Shown here: positions 1 through 10,840 of the stretch, piece after piece
How positions within the stretch are numbered: position 1 is the stretch's first letter
Layout of the letters: every line of letters begins with the position of its first letter
DNA from: Sporothrix humicola
Lineage: Eukaryota > Ascomycota > Sordariomycetes > Ophiostomatales > Ophiostomataceae
Direction: 5' to 3'
NCBI GenBank assembly: GCA_021396245.1
Contig: WNYE01000019.1
Location: 124,001-188,000 of the forward strand
DNA: 64,000 nucleotides
Translations under genes and position numbers: made by a program
The notes under the pieces: generated by a model
The model's database searches: none
What the model was told of the DNA's origin: nothing
Seen by the model: the letters and a program-made list of their open reading frames with translations, nothing else

Positions 1-2940
1 GAGGTAAACACCATCCAGTAGAGATCAAAAGCGAAGGCTTTGAATACACTCGGTATTTTGATTAATCAAAATATCGCGCTCACTTACACAGCATTGGGCG
101 ACTGTCTCACTTACTATGACTGATGAAAATATAAGGCGACAGCACCACAAATCATCACCACAATCGACAAATCGACCGACCCCAAAGACACAAACGCCAA
201 GCCCTATCCTGCGTGAGTTTCTGGTCTGTGTCCTTGGGGCTGGGCAGCACGGAGTAGAAGTAGTCCGTGGTGAAAACGTATGAAAATGAATGAAAACGTA
301 ACGACTTTTTAGGGCAGTGTGTTTACGTATTTGTTGGTCTGGCTAAATGCACCAACGTCTGAACTGAACCAAAACTAAAAAAAAAATACCCCTGTCCCAC
401 AGACGGTGCATCGACTTTTCCACCTTGTACCTGAAAACGCGAGAAAAATGTCTGTGCAGAGCCTCGTTCTGCCATTTTTGTGCTCTCTGGATGAGACTGG
501 TTTTTGGTTGACCCGCGTTTTGGGCAATGCAAACTGTCAACTGCAAGGTGGTACCTGAGTGCTGTCGAGCTGTCGTCTTGTCGCTGAAAAGCTGTCAATT
601 GCTGTGCAACGTCCACTACTAATACTGCCGTCATGTGCCAACCGACATCTGAACTTTGGTTGCAACGGGGACAATACGGGGGATCCGTCCAAATAGGCAC
701 GGCGCAGCGTCACAGAATGGCCAGTGTCAGGTTTCAGATTCTCGACTTGACGCACTTTGATAGATCCGGCTACAAAATACATTACCAATTTCTTGCAAAA
801 TATCGTGCATGTAGAGAGAAACGCAAAGTCACCACACACAACACGATTTCTTCAAGGCATTGACGGGAGTGGTGTGGCCGATGGGCGTGTGACAAAAAAC
901 CGGAAGATGAAGATATTCAATTGCCAGATACATCGCCAGAAATAGACGAGCGACAGGACGTTGTAAGATGCACATAGGCAATGGGAGTTGCCGAAAACAA
1001 GGGCAGTGCGCATGCTCTATCTGGCGATCGATTGGCTTTTTGTGTGTGTGAGAAATGCACGTCGCAATAGTCTATTCAATCTGATCTTTTGTCATTGTTG
1101 TCTCCCTTTTCTTTTTTTGTCGTTGTCTCCAACAATGTACATTGTATTAAGGCGTGATACCTTGCATACTCTTCCCGTTTCCTGTTTGACAACCACGATT
1201 TTCTCAGGTCCGCTCCATACTTGCAGATTGCCGGCACTAGAGTACGAATAGAAGAATAAAGAACAAACAAATGCCGCCGTGAGGCGTCTCGGATCGTCAC
1301 TTTCACATTCTGGCAATTCTGCCTCCTCTTCGTGATCGTTTGGATGCGTCTGACATTTTTTTGTCATTCATTTAGGCTTCTCCCTTTAGGTTCTTCTTCA
1401 AGTTCGTTTTTGTTTTCTGTTTTCTCTTTATTTTCTGTCAATAGTTTATCTTCTATTTTGTTCTGTCACCTTTACTACTCCTGGTTTCACTCTCTTTTCC
1501 CAAGCGATACAAGACGGAGCAATCGCGGTGAAAACAGAATAGCAGCGCTATTATATCATGGCATTGGCAATGTTTCCATATCGCCTCCTGTAAAGAGGCC
1601 TGTGGTGTAAATGCCCTGTATTTAGGAATATTTTGCGGGCGGCAAATGCCCTACTTTACAGTACTCCGTACGGGGGAAGACGCTTTGTTCGCGTCCCCAG
1701 CGACAACGCAACGCTGCACTCTGCGCTGTTGCCCTTTTTACAATTTCGGATGGACGGGCGCCTCTCCTTGTTTCCCATTGAAACATTGGCAGGAGGCAAA
1801 GGACAAGAAGGGCAGCAGGGAAAATGTGATTGAAAAAGCCAAAAGAACGGGGCTGCTGTCATCGCAACAATTAAGGTTTTGACGGTCAACCGAAGAAGCC
1901 GAGATCCATCAGTCGCTAAAGACAGAAGGACAAGAGTTTGAAAAGGTCTAGACATTCCGATGTGCAGGTACGACGTACTCACTATCTGCAATATTCTAAA
2001 AATAATTCAAATAAAAACATGACAAGCCATTAGCAGCGATCCGTAAAAGGTCAAAACCGTTCCGAAGACTTGTAAACAATGCCAAGAAAAGGAGGCAGAA
2101 GAAGAGCAGGAATAGTCAGAACACGGCAGACAACGGCCCCTCGGGATCTTTTCAACTTCCACGATGATGTGAGGGTGAGAAAAGAGGGGGAGGATGCGAT
2201 AAGAACATCGTGAAAACAAAAGTCAAGAAAAACATTCGAGATCCGAGGACGCCAGCCTGGCTACTGGAGATTGATCAGAGACAAGGAGGCGAGTAGTCGA
2301 GAAGGAAGCCGATGATGATCTATAAATGATGCCATTCCCTCCTTCACGATAGTGACATGTGGATGTGCAAGGCATCAAGGCCGTCAAGTCAGGGCACGAG
2401 AACTGCATGGCGATATCCTTCTTGTGATGAAGTTATCGCCAAAATGTTGTCGGGCGATATTGACACATATAGCCATGGCTAGGACGAGAGAATTCTCAGC
2501 CTTAGTCAAGTGCAAATTACACCGTGATGCCGAAAACTGTCGTGATGTAGATTAGGACACTCGTTTGATCATTTGATGTCACAATATATACAGACATTGC
2601 TCGTTTTTATTGTGTTTTTCTGCCCTCCTGGGCGCGTTTATTTTGTGCGATCCTATCTAAAGCCAGTGTACCGTTGTCCCTGTCTGTGGCAGCCACGCCT
2701 GCAGACATCATAAAAAGTAAAAGGAAATAGTAACAAATGAAAGGAGAAAAAAAAACAACTGTCCCTGCCAAATTTGTAAGTTGTGTAAAAATATACCAAA
2801 TCTAGTCTTGCCTCGGCGCCGCGTTTAAATCACACGGCTGCTATCTAGCAGACTTTTTAACTTTAATCCTTGTCTTCAAGACATGGAAGAAATTCAGAAA
2901 AAATAGTCTTTCAACACCCCCAAAATCTGCTCCTTCCCGT
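1..2940. other. Intergenic, no supportable gene
   Basis: About 2.9 kb with frequent stops in all frames. Only short open stretches occur, and none has a recognisable domain or a plausible spliced continuation. Poly-A/T runs and AT-rich tracts are common. It probably holds the downstream region of the secreted-protein gene at 2941 and regulatory DNA of a gene outside the window. Confidence 0.5.
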
Positions 2941-4038
2941 TCAACGGGTGAAGTCAGACAGGTTAGTGTCTTCCGCGGCAGGAGCGGGAGCAGCCGGTAC
3001 GGGAGCGGCAGCAACCGTCGCCGAAGCAGCAGTAGCGTCCGTAGCGACGGCAGGAGCGGCAGCAGCGGGAGGAGCGGCCGCAGCAGCAACACCAGGGGCA
3101 GTACCAATGGCCTGAGGAGCACCGGCAACAGCAGCAGCGGCCGTGGCGACCGATGCCGTGGCTGCGACAGTCTCAGTCACAGCCGACGCAACACTGCCAA
3201 CGGCACCCGTAGCCAGAGCACCGGTCTGGCCGCTAATGGCGGCACAGTTGGCGGCGTTCAGGCTGCTAGCACCGCTCTGGCGCTTGGCCTGCACATTGCG
3301 GCGGACGGTCTTGGAGCGGGCGCCCATGGTGGCCTTCTTGTGGTCGGAGACGGCGCGCTTGAAAGCACCGAGGCTAAAGGTCGAGACGCCGCCAAACTGG
3401 CCAAAAGAGCCAAACTGCGAGTTGACACCAAACAGGCTCTGGATCTGGTTGAGGTTCGAGAGGCCGGACTGCTCGAGCTGCATGAGCTCAATGAGCTCCA
3501 GGAACATCTCGACCATGGCCTGCTGGCCGAGCGAGGCGAGGGAGTTGACGCTGACCAGGTTGTTGAGGCAGAGAGCGCCGGTCATGAGCTGAATGGCGTT
3601 GAGGAGGTCGTTCTGGTTGTTCAGGTTGACAGAGCCGAGGTTGACGCCGCCCAGGTTGAGGTTGTTGAGGAACGACGACGACGAGCCACCGAGGAGCGAG
3701 TTGAGGCTAAGGACCGACGAGGATGAAGACGACGAGCCACCCAGGAGAGCAGCGAGGAGCGACGAAGACAGCGAAGACGAAGAGCCGCTGAGGAGGCTGC
3801 TGAGGTCGAGGCCGTTGCCGTTCTGGCCGTTGACGCCCGAGAGAATACCGGCACCGTTGACGACAGCAGCAGATGCGGAAGCAGAGGCGACCGAGGCTGC
3901 CGTTGCTGCAGTTGCTGCCGTTGCTGTGGCATCACTGATATTGACAGCAGCGGGGGCACCGCTGGCAACGACCGGCGTAGGCGGTGTGGCGGCCGACGCC
4001 AGGCCGGCGAGAAGGACAAAAGAGGCGAGGGACTTCAT
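2941..4038 (-). CDS. Secreted Ala/Ser-rich protein with Kex2-type sites
   Basis: Single-exon protein of 365 residues; function not recognised. The start at 4038 is chosen because it opens directly on a classic signal peptide (MKSLASFVLLAGLASA, cleavage probably just after). An in-frame upstream ATG at 4080 would bury the signal. The mature protein is low complexity: Ala/Thr/Val runs, then Ser/Leu/Gly/Asn blocks (residues about 60-150), a more ordered Leu/Gln/Met-rich helix-prone segment (about 150-200), and an Ala/Val/Pro-rich tail. Only two cysteines are evident, one in each half. Between the halves lie basic sites, including Lys227-Arg228 and Lys252-Arg253 followed by Gln, that fit Kex2 processing. 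No GPI-type hydrophobic C-terminus is seen. Cell-wall, surface or effector-like roles are possible. The real coding nature is supported by the signal peptide and the continuous frame. Confidence 0.8.
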   Translation of the reverse strand: MKSLASFVLLAGLASAATPPTPVVASGAPAAVNISDATATAATAATAASVASASASAAVVNGAGILSGVNGQNGNGLDLSSLLSGSSSSLSSSLLAALLGGSSSSSSSVLSLNSLLGGSSSSFLNNLNLGGVNLGSVNLNNQNDLLNAIQLMTGALCLNNLVSVNSLASLGQQAMVEMFLELIELMQLEQSGLSNLNQIQSLFGVNSQFGSFGQFGGVSTFSLGAFKRAVSDHKKATMGARSKTVRRNVQAKRQSGASSLNAANCAAISGQTGALATGAVGSVASAVTETVAATASVATAAAAVAGAPQAIGTAPGVAAAAAPPAAAAPAVATDATAASATVAAAPVPAAPAPAAEDTNLSDFTR

Positions 4039-6061
4039 TGTGTAAGGTGGTAGAAGAAAAATGAAGACGTTGACCAGCAATAAGAAGCGAAAGGAATGAA
4101 AAGAAAAGAAAAAAGAAGAGCTCAGCTGTTGATGTTAGTAAAGATGAGAAAGTAAAAATGTTTGTCGATAGGAAATGCCAACACTTACCTCTGTCTATAA
4201 ATTAATAAAAAGAAAAGAAGTGAATGGTCTATCAAAAACCAGCAGACGATTAGGAGAGAAAAGGAAGGAAGAAAAAAGAAGAGGGAAAAGAAAAAAAGGA
4301 AAAACAAAAGGAAGAAGATCCGGAAAGATAGCTAAGAGGACTGGATGAGGCAGCCTGATATATCCCATGTCTATGGATTTTTAGAAAGGAGATACAAGAT
4401 ACAAGCAGGTCTAGACACAGCCTACTACAAGATACAAGATACAAACCACATAGAAAGAAGAGAAGACTGCTGATGAAACGCCTTGTGCCAAGGAACGGTG
4501 ATTCCACGGCAAAAGTCGAAAAGACAGGGCAAAAAGGTGAAAAAGGAAGGAAACAAGGCGATCAGAAGAAGGACGAGCGTACGGGAGGCCAGGAACAAGG
4601 AAAGTCACTCTACTTGGCTTTACCGCAGTTCCGGGGACAACGACGAGTCAACCATACATTGGGTTGAGATCGTTCCATATTTGTTTTTGCCTTTATGTCT
4701 ACTGATCTAGACGCTTATTTTGCAACCAGTTGCATTTTTTATCTCCTATTTTACTTGTTATTTTTGCTGTATTTATTTTGAGTTCTTTCCATCGTTTTCA
4801 TGAACTAGTCGTGAAGTTGGGGCTCAAGACAGGCAGACAGAAGGAGTCGACATGTCGTCCAGGATCACAAGTAAGGTTAACAGGGAAGTTGAAAGTAAGT
4901 CTGGCATCCGGTTTAAGGTGTACCAGCGTTGCATTCGGATGATGGATGAGCCAGCGGGGAAGCAAAAGAGTCTAGACGCCGTACTTCGAAAAGTGGAAGA
5001 AAGAAAGAAGAAAAGAGTGTTGAAATACGTTAAACTCTGGTATTCAAACCAATTAAAACACGTCTGCCCCTTCTCTCCCAAACCCTGGGCGACGATGAAA
5101 TGATGGCTGTGCCAAGAAAAAGAAGCCGGCGGAGAAGTGTGCGTGAAGAAGTGTGTGGGCAACTGAGTCCAGGGCCGTTTCAGCACAACCAGAGCGCCCA
5201 AGAGTGGTGCCAGAACGGGATGAAATCCAAATACAAATTGCTGCGTACAACGCTCACAGCGCTCACAACCTGCTGCTCTCTAACAAGCGATCGACGGACC
5301 GGAACACGGGGACGACGGTTTGCAAAATGCCAAGCCGAAACAAGCAATGCGGGCGGCCAAAAAAGTCGAGAAAAGGGACCAAAAAAGGATAAAAAAGGAG
5401 AGTTTAAGAGAGGACACAGGCTGACAGGAAAGTCAAAAGAAAGAAAAGGAGAGAAATGAAGAACTCAAATCCTGGATGATGGCTTCACACCCCGTTTCTT
5501 GTAATTCACCCCGGGTGATCCGTGAAAGTCTGGAAGAGAAGAGAGTCTAGGCCTGCGATGTCGTGGGGAGATTTAATTCTGGAAGAAGAAAAATCAATAA
5601 ATAATACAATAAAAAGGGTGAACTAATGAGAGTTGGAATGGAGAAGAAAGAGGGTAGATAATTACAGTAAGATACTGAACAATGGACGTATTTCCTTTGA
5701 GAACTCATATTGCACTACCTAAATGAGTTTCCCCATTTACAGAATATCTACGACGTGTATCTGCTCATACTCGGGGAGTGTATGTATTTCGTGACAGTAC
5801 GCGTGGCCATCTCTTGTCTCTTTTATGCCGAACAACATCTTTCCCAGTATTGTCACAACTCGCACTTCAGCTTCTCCCAAAAAGCTTGTCCTGTTGCTTC
5901 TGCCAAGTTTTTGTTTTTGTTTTCCGTCTGATCATGTTTAAGCTTGTCTTGGCCGCTTCGCTTGGGCGAAGGCGGTACAAAAAAGGTCTGAAGGCTGACA
6001 GACATGGCAGACAAAAAATAAATAAAAGAGACGAACATAAAAAGGATATCTTCGACTGACC
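4039..6061. other. Upstream region of the secreted-protein gene
   Basis: About 2 kb of purine-rich plus-strand sequence (pyrimidine-rich when read as the minus-strand leader) around 4080-4600, then mixed sequence to the tRNA. Open stretches here are short and basic or Ser/Phe-rich, as expected of biased composition. I see no gene. Confidence 0.45.
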
Positions 6062-6067
6062 AAAAAA
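6062..6067 (-). terminator. Pol III terminator of tRNA-Ser
   Basis: A run of six A on the plus strand gives a T6 stretch starting two bases past the discriminator base of the minus-strand tRNA, the expected RNA polymerase III termination signal. Confidence 0.75.
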
Positions 6068-6068
6068 T

Positions 6069-6149
6069 CGACAAGAAAGGGATTCGAACCCTCGCTCCCG
6101 AAGGAACGGGCTTAGCAGGCCCGCGCGTTAACCACTCCGCCATCTTGCC
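6069..6149 (-). tRNA. tRNA-Ser(GCU)
   Basis: Read on the minus strand, the 7-bp acceptor stem GGCAAGA pairs with TCTTGTC, with one G-T pair and discriminator G. The anticodon stem CGGGC/GCCCG encloses the loop CTGCTAA, so the anticodon is GCT (GCU in RNA), which reads AGC/AGU serine codons. A long variable arm (TTCCTTCGGGAGC region) marks a class II tRNA such as serine. The T arm has the invariant GGTTCGAATCC B-box core. No intron is present and the 3' CCA is not encoded, as usual for nuclear eukaryotic tRNA genes. Confidence 0.95.
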
Positions 6150-6664
6150 CTTATGCAGGTTGATGATTTGTGCTGCTTGTGGAGGATGCATGTGGGTAAA
6201 CAGGGGAGAAGTAGGCGAGTGCGTTTGTGGGGACAATCCAAATGTGCGTGACATGACATAAAAGACGCAACGATAGCGGAGAGAGGCGAGAGAGTAAAAT
6301 ACACGACGATTCAAATAGAATAAAATAAATGAAAGGAAATCAAGAGGGTTATGGAAACAGCCATGTTGATGTTTGTTTACTTTCTTTGGGCATTCTCTCG
6401 ACGCTACTTTCTCAGCCACTAGACTTCACAGTTGAGTAATTTTAACATTTTTATTATTTCAGCAGTTGCTGTTGTATATCTGATATCATGCCAGAGACGA
6501 GACATGATGATGCTGTCCCTTTTGTCTATCCTGACCTTCTGGATTATCTCCAAATTGAAACAAAGAAAACGCCGTACATAGATGGCTCCGTCAGCCAATA
6601 TATGCAATGTATGTGTATGTATATGCACCTCTATCCCTTCCTAGTCTTCCTTGACTCGCCCCCT
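6150..6664. other. Intergenic between tRNA and small membrane-protein gene
   Basis: About 0.5 kb, AT-rich, with no supportable gene. It contains the 5' flank of the tRNA (transcribed leftward) and the 3' flank of the gene ending at 6665. Confidence 0.45.
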
Positions 6665-7204
6665 CTATTTTTCTAGTGATGGTTGATGTGGTAATGGCGG
6701 TTGTTGTGCTTGTTGTGACTGGAGTTGGGTTTGGCTGTGTTGACTGTGACTCTCGCTTCCGCTCTTGAAGCCCAGCAGCTCGCCCACAATGCCGCCCGGT
6801 TTCGGCACGGGACACTCGCGGGTCGGCCTCCGTGCCGACGAGAGGTGACATGCTGCGTCGCCTGCCTCGGCTGTCGTCCGTGACTTTGTCTCCATGGCAA
6901 ACCGAGCCATTCCGTCCGCGTCGCGCTCGACTTGTGTTGCGCCGACCGCGGGCGGTGCACCCCCAGAAGACTCCATCACTTCGTCCTGGAGACGGCGTCT
7001 CCGTCTCCTCCGCTGCTGCTGCTGTGGTGGCAGGACTGTCCCATCGGCGGCCACCTCGGCCATCTGCCCGTCGGCCAATGCGACTCGTGGTGCCGGACAC
7101 GGCAGAATGTGCGGCAGGACGACGACAAAGAAGCTGGCAAAGACAGTGGTCGCAAACAGCGACGAGGTCATGCGCGACCGCGGGTGGAGGTGCGGCGGCG
7201 CCAT
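6665..7204 (-). CDS. Small conserved-looking membrane protein with CPVPKPGG motif
   Basis: Single-exon protein of 179 residues. The start ATG lies in a GTCATGG context. Residues about 13-33 form a hydrophobic segment (signal anchor or transmembrane helix), followed at once by HILPCPAPRVALADG (residues 32-46). The middle is Gln/Arg-rich (QQQQ then a run of Arg). Residues 131-146 read CPVPKPGGIVGELLGF, a compact ordered motif that looks like a family signature. The tail is Ser/Gln-rich. I think it is real because structured motifs flank low-complexity linkers, and it is divergent from the PP4 gene 625 bp away. I cannot name the family. A mitochondrial or endomembrane single-pass protein is the best inference. 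Confidence 0.65.
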   Translation of the reverse strand: MAPPHLHPRSRMTSSLFATTVFASFFVVVLPHILPCPAPRVALADGQMAEVAADGTVLPPQQQQRRRRRRRLQDEVMESSGGAPPAVGATQVERDADGMARFAMETKSRTTAEAGDAACHLSSARRPTRECPVPKPGGIVGELLGFKSGSESHSQHSQTQLQSQQAQQPPLPHQPSLEK

Positions 7205-7828
7205 GACGGGGTGGGAGGGAGAGGGGATGTGTTGTCGTTCAGAGTGGGATGTTCACAGCTCGGCTGAGGGGAGCTCGGTAAAGAATTTTGGAGGGTTTCT
7301 TGGGGACGCCAATTGAGTTGGACGAAGTTGCGGGAGCTCGGTGAGAGGCGTCTGTGTGTTTGTGTACGTCCGTAGACTATATATCGCGTAGTTGTCTCGT
7401 TGTGGCCCTCGTGTGCCGTCCGTGGCCGTCGCGATGTTGTTTGCTTGCTCTCCCGAAAATTGACGAAGCTCTGAATTTTAGCATTTTCGCCGTGGCAGTT
7501 AATAACAGCCGCGATTTGGTTGGCTCTGTGGGCCACCATCGGCTCTCCAAGGACTCAGGCCACTCTGACGTCGCGCTAGTCTGTAAAAGGTAAGCGCAAT
7601 TGAGTGCGATCACGTGTAGCTGTCTGTTCTTGCGCCTTCCATTTACGCCAGATGCCGCCGCACTATCTTTTTCTAGCGCCCCCTGCGCGGCAACTCCACA
7701 CGCGAGTCTCAGTGGTCCCTGCCACATTGAGAAGTTCGCGACGATAGGAGGACAGCGATAAAAATATAAAAAAGGGAAGAAAGCGATATCGACAACGACA
7801 GCACCCGACAACCACACCAGCTGTCACC
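7205..7828. promoter_or_regulatory. Divergent promoter region, membrane-protein gene / PP4 gene
   Basis: A 624-bp interval between two start codons facing away from each other. It must contain both promoters. I see no clear TATA box or unambiguous factor site. A purine-rich stretch lies just before the PP4 start codon, which has a TCACCATG context. Confidence 0.45.
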
Positions 7829-9321
7829 ATGTCCGATCTCGACGAGGCAATAGCACAGCTGCGTGCGTGCCGCCTGATTCCGGAGGAGCAGGTGCGCGAG
7901 CTCTGCCACAAGGCGCGCGAACTGTTGATTGAAGAAGGAAATGTCGTTCAGGTTACGGCGCCAGTTACTGTAGGTTTCCAGTCCTGCGTAGCAGGCAGAT
8001 TAATGGCATCCCGGGCATTTCATCGGCTAACCTTGCTTGTGTCCAGATCTGCGGCGATATCCATGGGCAGTTTCACGACCTGATGGAGCTGTTCCGCGTC
8101 GGCGGCGACGTGCCCGACACCAACTACCTGTTCCTCGGCGATTTTGTGGACCGCGGGTTCTACTCCATTGAGACGTTTCTGTTGCTGCTGTGCCTCAAGG
8201 TGCGCTACCCGGACCGCATGACGCTGATCCGCGGCAACCACGAGTCGCGGCAGATTACGACCGTCTACGGCTTCTACGACGAGTGTCTGCGCAAGTACGG
8301 CAGCGCCAATGTGTGGCGGTACTGCTGCGACGTCTTTGACTACCTGGCGCTGGCGGCGATTGTGCTCGGCGTGTCCAACACGCTGGGGCCGGCGAACGAC
8401 TCGGTCACCGAGCAGGAGTACATTGACGAGGACGTCGAGATCGAGGTGTGCAACTCGGACGGCGATATTGTCAGCCGGTTCCAGCGGCGCGACCGGGCAG
8501 GCGGTGCGTCGGCACAGCTCCAGCAGCACCAGCAGCAGATGCTGCACCAGCAGCTCGTGGCGGCAGCGAACCAGAACGCGCCGATGAGCGGCGGTAGCCC
8601 AGGAGGGCTTCCAGTCGGAAACTACGTGCCAGCGCCACAGACACAGGCCGTTTCGGCTTCGTCTACGTCAGGGCCGTCGGCAGCCAAAAGCTACGGCAAG
8701 ACCGGGCCTCCAGGTTCTGGCGCGTCGGGGTCCAGCACGGGCTCCATTGGCAACCCGGCCGGCGCCGTGCTCTGCGTCCACGGCGGCCTCAGTCCGCTCG
8801 TCGACACGATCGACAAGATCCGCGTGCTCGATCGGAAACAGGAGGTGCCTCATGAGGGCGCCATGTGCGACTTGCTGTGGTCCGACCCGGACGAGATCGA
8901 CGGCTGGGGCCTGTCGCCGCGCGGTGCGGGCTTTTTGTTTGGCGCCAACATTGTCAAGGCGTTCAACCACAGAAACGACATTAGCCTCGTGGCCCGCGCG
9001 CACCAGCTTGTCATGGAGGGGTTCAAGGAGATGTTCGACGGCACTATCGTCACCGTCTGGTCTGCGCCCAACTACTGCTACCGCTGCGGCAACATTGCGG
9101 CGCTGCTCGAGCTGTCGGAAGACGCATCCGGCCTGGGCACTTTTGGCCGCAGCAACGGCGACGCTATGCGCAGCGCCGAGGCAACGCAGCGAGGCACGCT
9201 CGAAGAGGCCGAGCTGTGGGAGGGCAACGGGCCCGGGCGCCGGTACCGTGTCTTTGCGGCCGCGCCGCAGGACTCGAGGGGCATGCCGGCCAAGAAGCCA
9301 GTGGCAGACTACTTTTTGTGA
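7829..9321 (+). CDS. pph3: Ser/Thr protein phosphatase 4 catalytic subunit
   Basis: Spliced as 7829-7969 and 8047-9321 (intron 7970-8046, GTAGGT...CCAG, phase 0) to give 471 residues. It carries the PPP-family metal and catalytic motifs GDIHGQ (50-55), GDFVDRG (78-84) and GNHESR (110-115), then CVHGG, DLLWSDPD, RAHQLVMEG and SAPNYCYRCGN, and ends in DYFL, the carboxyl-methylated tail of PP2A-like enzymes. The N-terminus (SDLDEAIAQLRACRLI) and RQITTVYGFYDECLRKYG fit PP4 (Pph3) better than PP2A or PP6. PP4 dephosphorylates DNA-damage and checkpoint substrates such as gamma-H2A. Unusually, about 130 residues rich in Gln, Ser and Gly (about 156-286) are inserted before CVHGG; human PP4C is about 307 residues. 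It is convergent with the bZIP gene. Confidence 0.95.
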
Positions 9322-9805
9322 GAAGAGAATGGGCTGGCGTTTTACCATTATGGATCGAGACTTTCACTGCGTTCGGCGTTATATATCATGTAGCTTATCA
9401 TCTGTTTTCTTTCTGCTTGTCTTTCGTCGTTCCTGCTGTTCACGGCGTTCTGGAAGAATTAAAAGGGCAATATCAATTCATGTCTATTATTTGTATCCAA
9501 CGTGCTATGATGTGTATATCTGAAGAAAAGGAAATGTAAAAATAAGAAAAAGACACTAAAAATAAGAAATGTATGAAAATGTATCCCATGATGGACAGAC
9601 GTGCCAGCCGTTCTATCCTTGATATCAATGTCCATCCTTTTCCCAGCGCAAGCCGAAACAAACCAAGTTCTTGTAGTGTATCCCAAACGGCCAAACCCAA
9701 ACAATCGTGGAAGGAAATCAAAGAAATCAAAGAAATCAAAAATAAAGAAACCAAGAAACCAAGAAAATAAAATCAAACGCAACTCCGCAATCACCACTAC
9801 TAGTA
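9322..9805. other. Convergent 3' region, PP4 / bZIP
   Basis: 484 bp between two stop codons. AT-rich, with short GAAATCAAA repeats near 9715-9745. It probably holds both 3' UTRs and polyadenylation sites; no gene is seen. Confidence 0.5.
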
Positions 9806-10840
9806 TCACTCCTCGAAGAAGCCGCCGTGGACTTGGCATCCCAGGCCAGACATGCACGCCGGACAAGCACGGACACTGCTGGTGACCGAACCGCCGCCCA
9901 TCATGCCGTAGTATGGTGCAGACACAGGCGGCTGAGAAACGCCAGAGACCGATCCAGTGCCGCCGCTGCCTTCGCCCAGGTATTGCGGCGACACGCTGTA
10001 ATCAAACAGGATGGGTTCGGCGCCAGTCCCGGCACCACTGGCGCTTCCACTGCCGCCGTACTGCAGATCCTCGGCGCTTGTGCCGTCGAGGCCGTAAAAG
10101 GCCGTTGTCAAGCCGTAGCCGGGCGAAAGGTAGCCCGAATAGTCGGCAGTTGTTGTCGGGGTGGACGTCGTCTTCTTTCCCTTGTCGCGATGGCCGTGGC
10201 TGTGTCCGTGGCTACTATGGCCATGGCCGTGACTGTGGTGGCCATGGCTGCTCCGGCTGTGCGAGCTGCCGCCGCTGCCCCGGTTCGAGCTGCCGCCGGC
10301 TGTCGTGGTTGTTGTTGCTGCTGCTACGGATGCTGCCGTCGTCGTGATCATGCTGTCGTCGCCGCCCGACATGGGACTGCTCGGCCCGACTGAGTTTGTT
10401 GCGGACAGTGTGCCACTCAACAACGGCGAAGTGTACTGGAGAGGGAACCGCGGGACCATTAGGTGTTCCAAGGTCGACACGTTACCGCCAGATCCCATGG
10501 ACGTGTCGACAGCGCTGCCCTTGAGGTACGCCTCGATCTGTGCGTGGCTGACGCCGCTCTGCTGCAGGAGCGCCCGCAGCTTCTTGTTCTCGTCGGCGAC
10601 GCGCCGCGCGGCATGCTGCACCTCGGTCGACGCCTCGACGCCCTGCTCCTCGAACTGGCGCACGCGCTGCTCGAGCTCCTGCTGGTACTCCTTGCGCCGC
10701 GCCCGCGAGCGTCGCTGGTTGTCGCGGATGCGCGCGAGGTTTGCTTCGTCCTGGGTGTGTTAGAGGAAAGGAAATCAAATAAATAATCAAAAGAAGATGG
10801 TCGAAGGGCTTAGGAGACGACATACGTTCTGGGGAGCCAT
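9806..10840 (-). CDS. bZIP transcription factor with His-rich tract and Cys motif
   Basis: Spliced as 10826-10840 (MAPQN) and 9806-10750; the intron 10751-10825 (GTATGT...CACCCAG) is phase 0. Product 319 residues. The basic region NQRRSRARR (residues 16-24) has the diagnostic N-x7-R spacing and is followed by a short heptad coiled coil (EYQQELEQRV..., to about 70). The rest is Ser/Gly/Thr-rich, with a His/Gly/Ser tract near the middle (SHGHHSHGHGHSSHGHSHGH, encoded about 10190-10260). Near the end is a cluster C301-x2-C304-x5-C310-x2-H313. It is presumably a nuclear dimeric DNA-binding regulator. The Cys/His features could bind metal or sense redox, but this is inference. It has a long pyrimidine-rich upstream region and is convergent with PP4. 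Confidence 0.85.
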
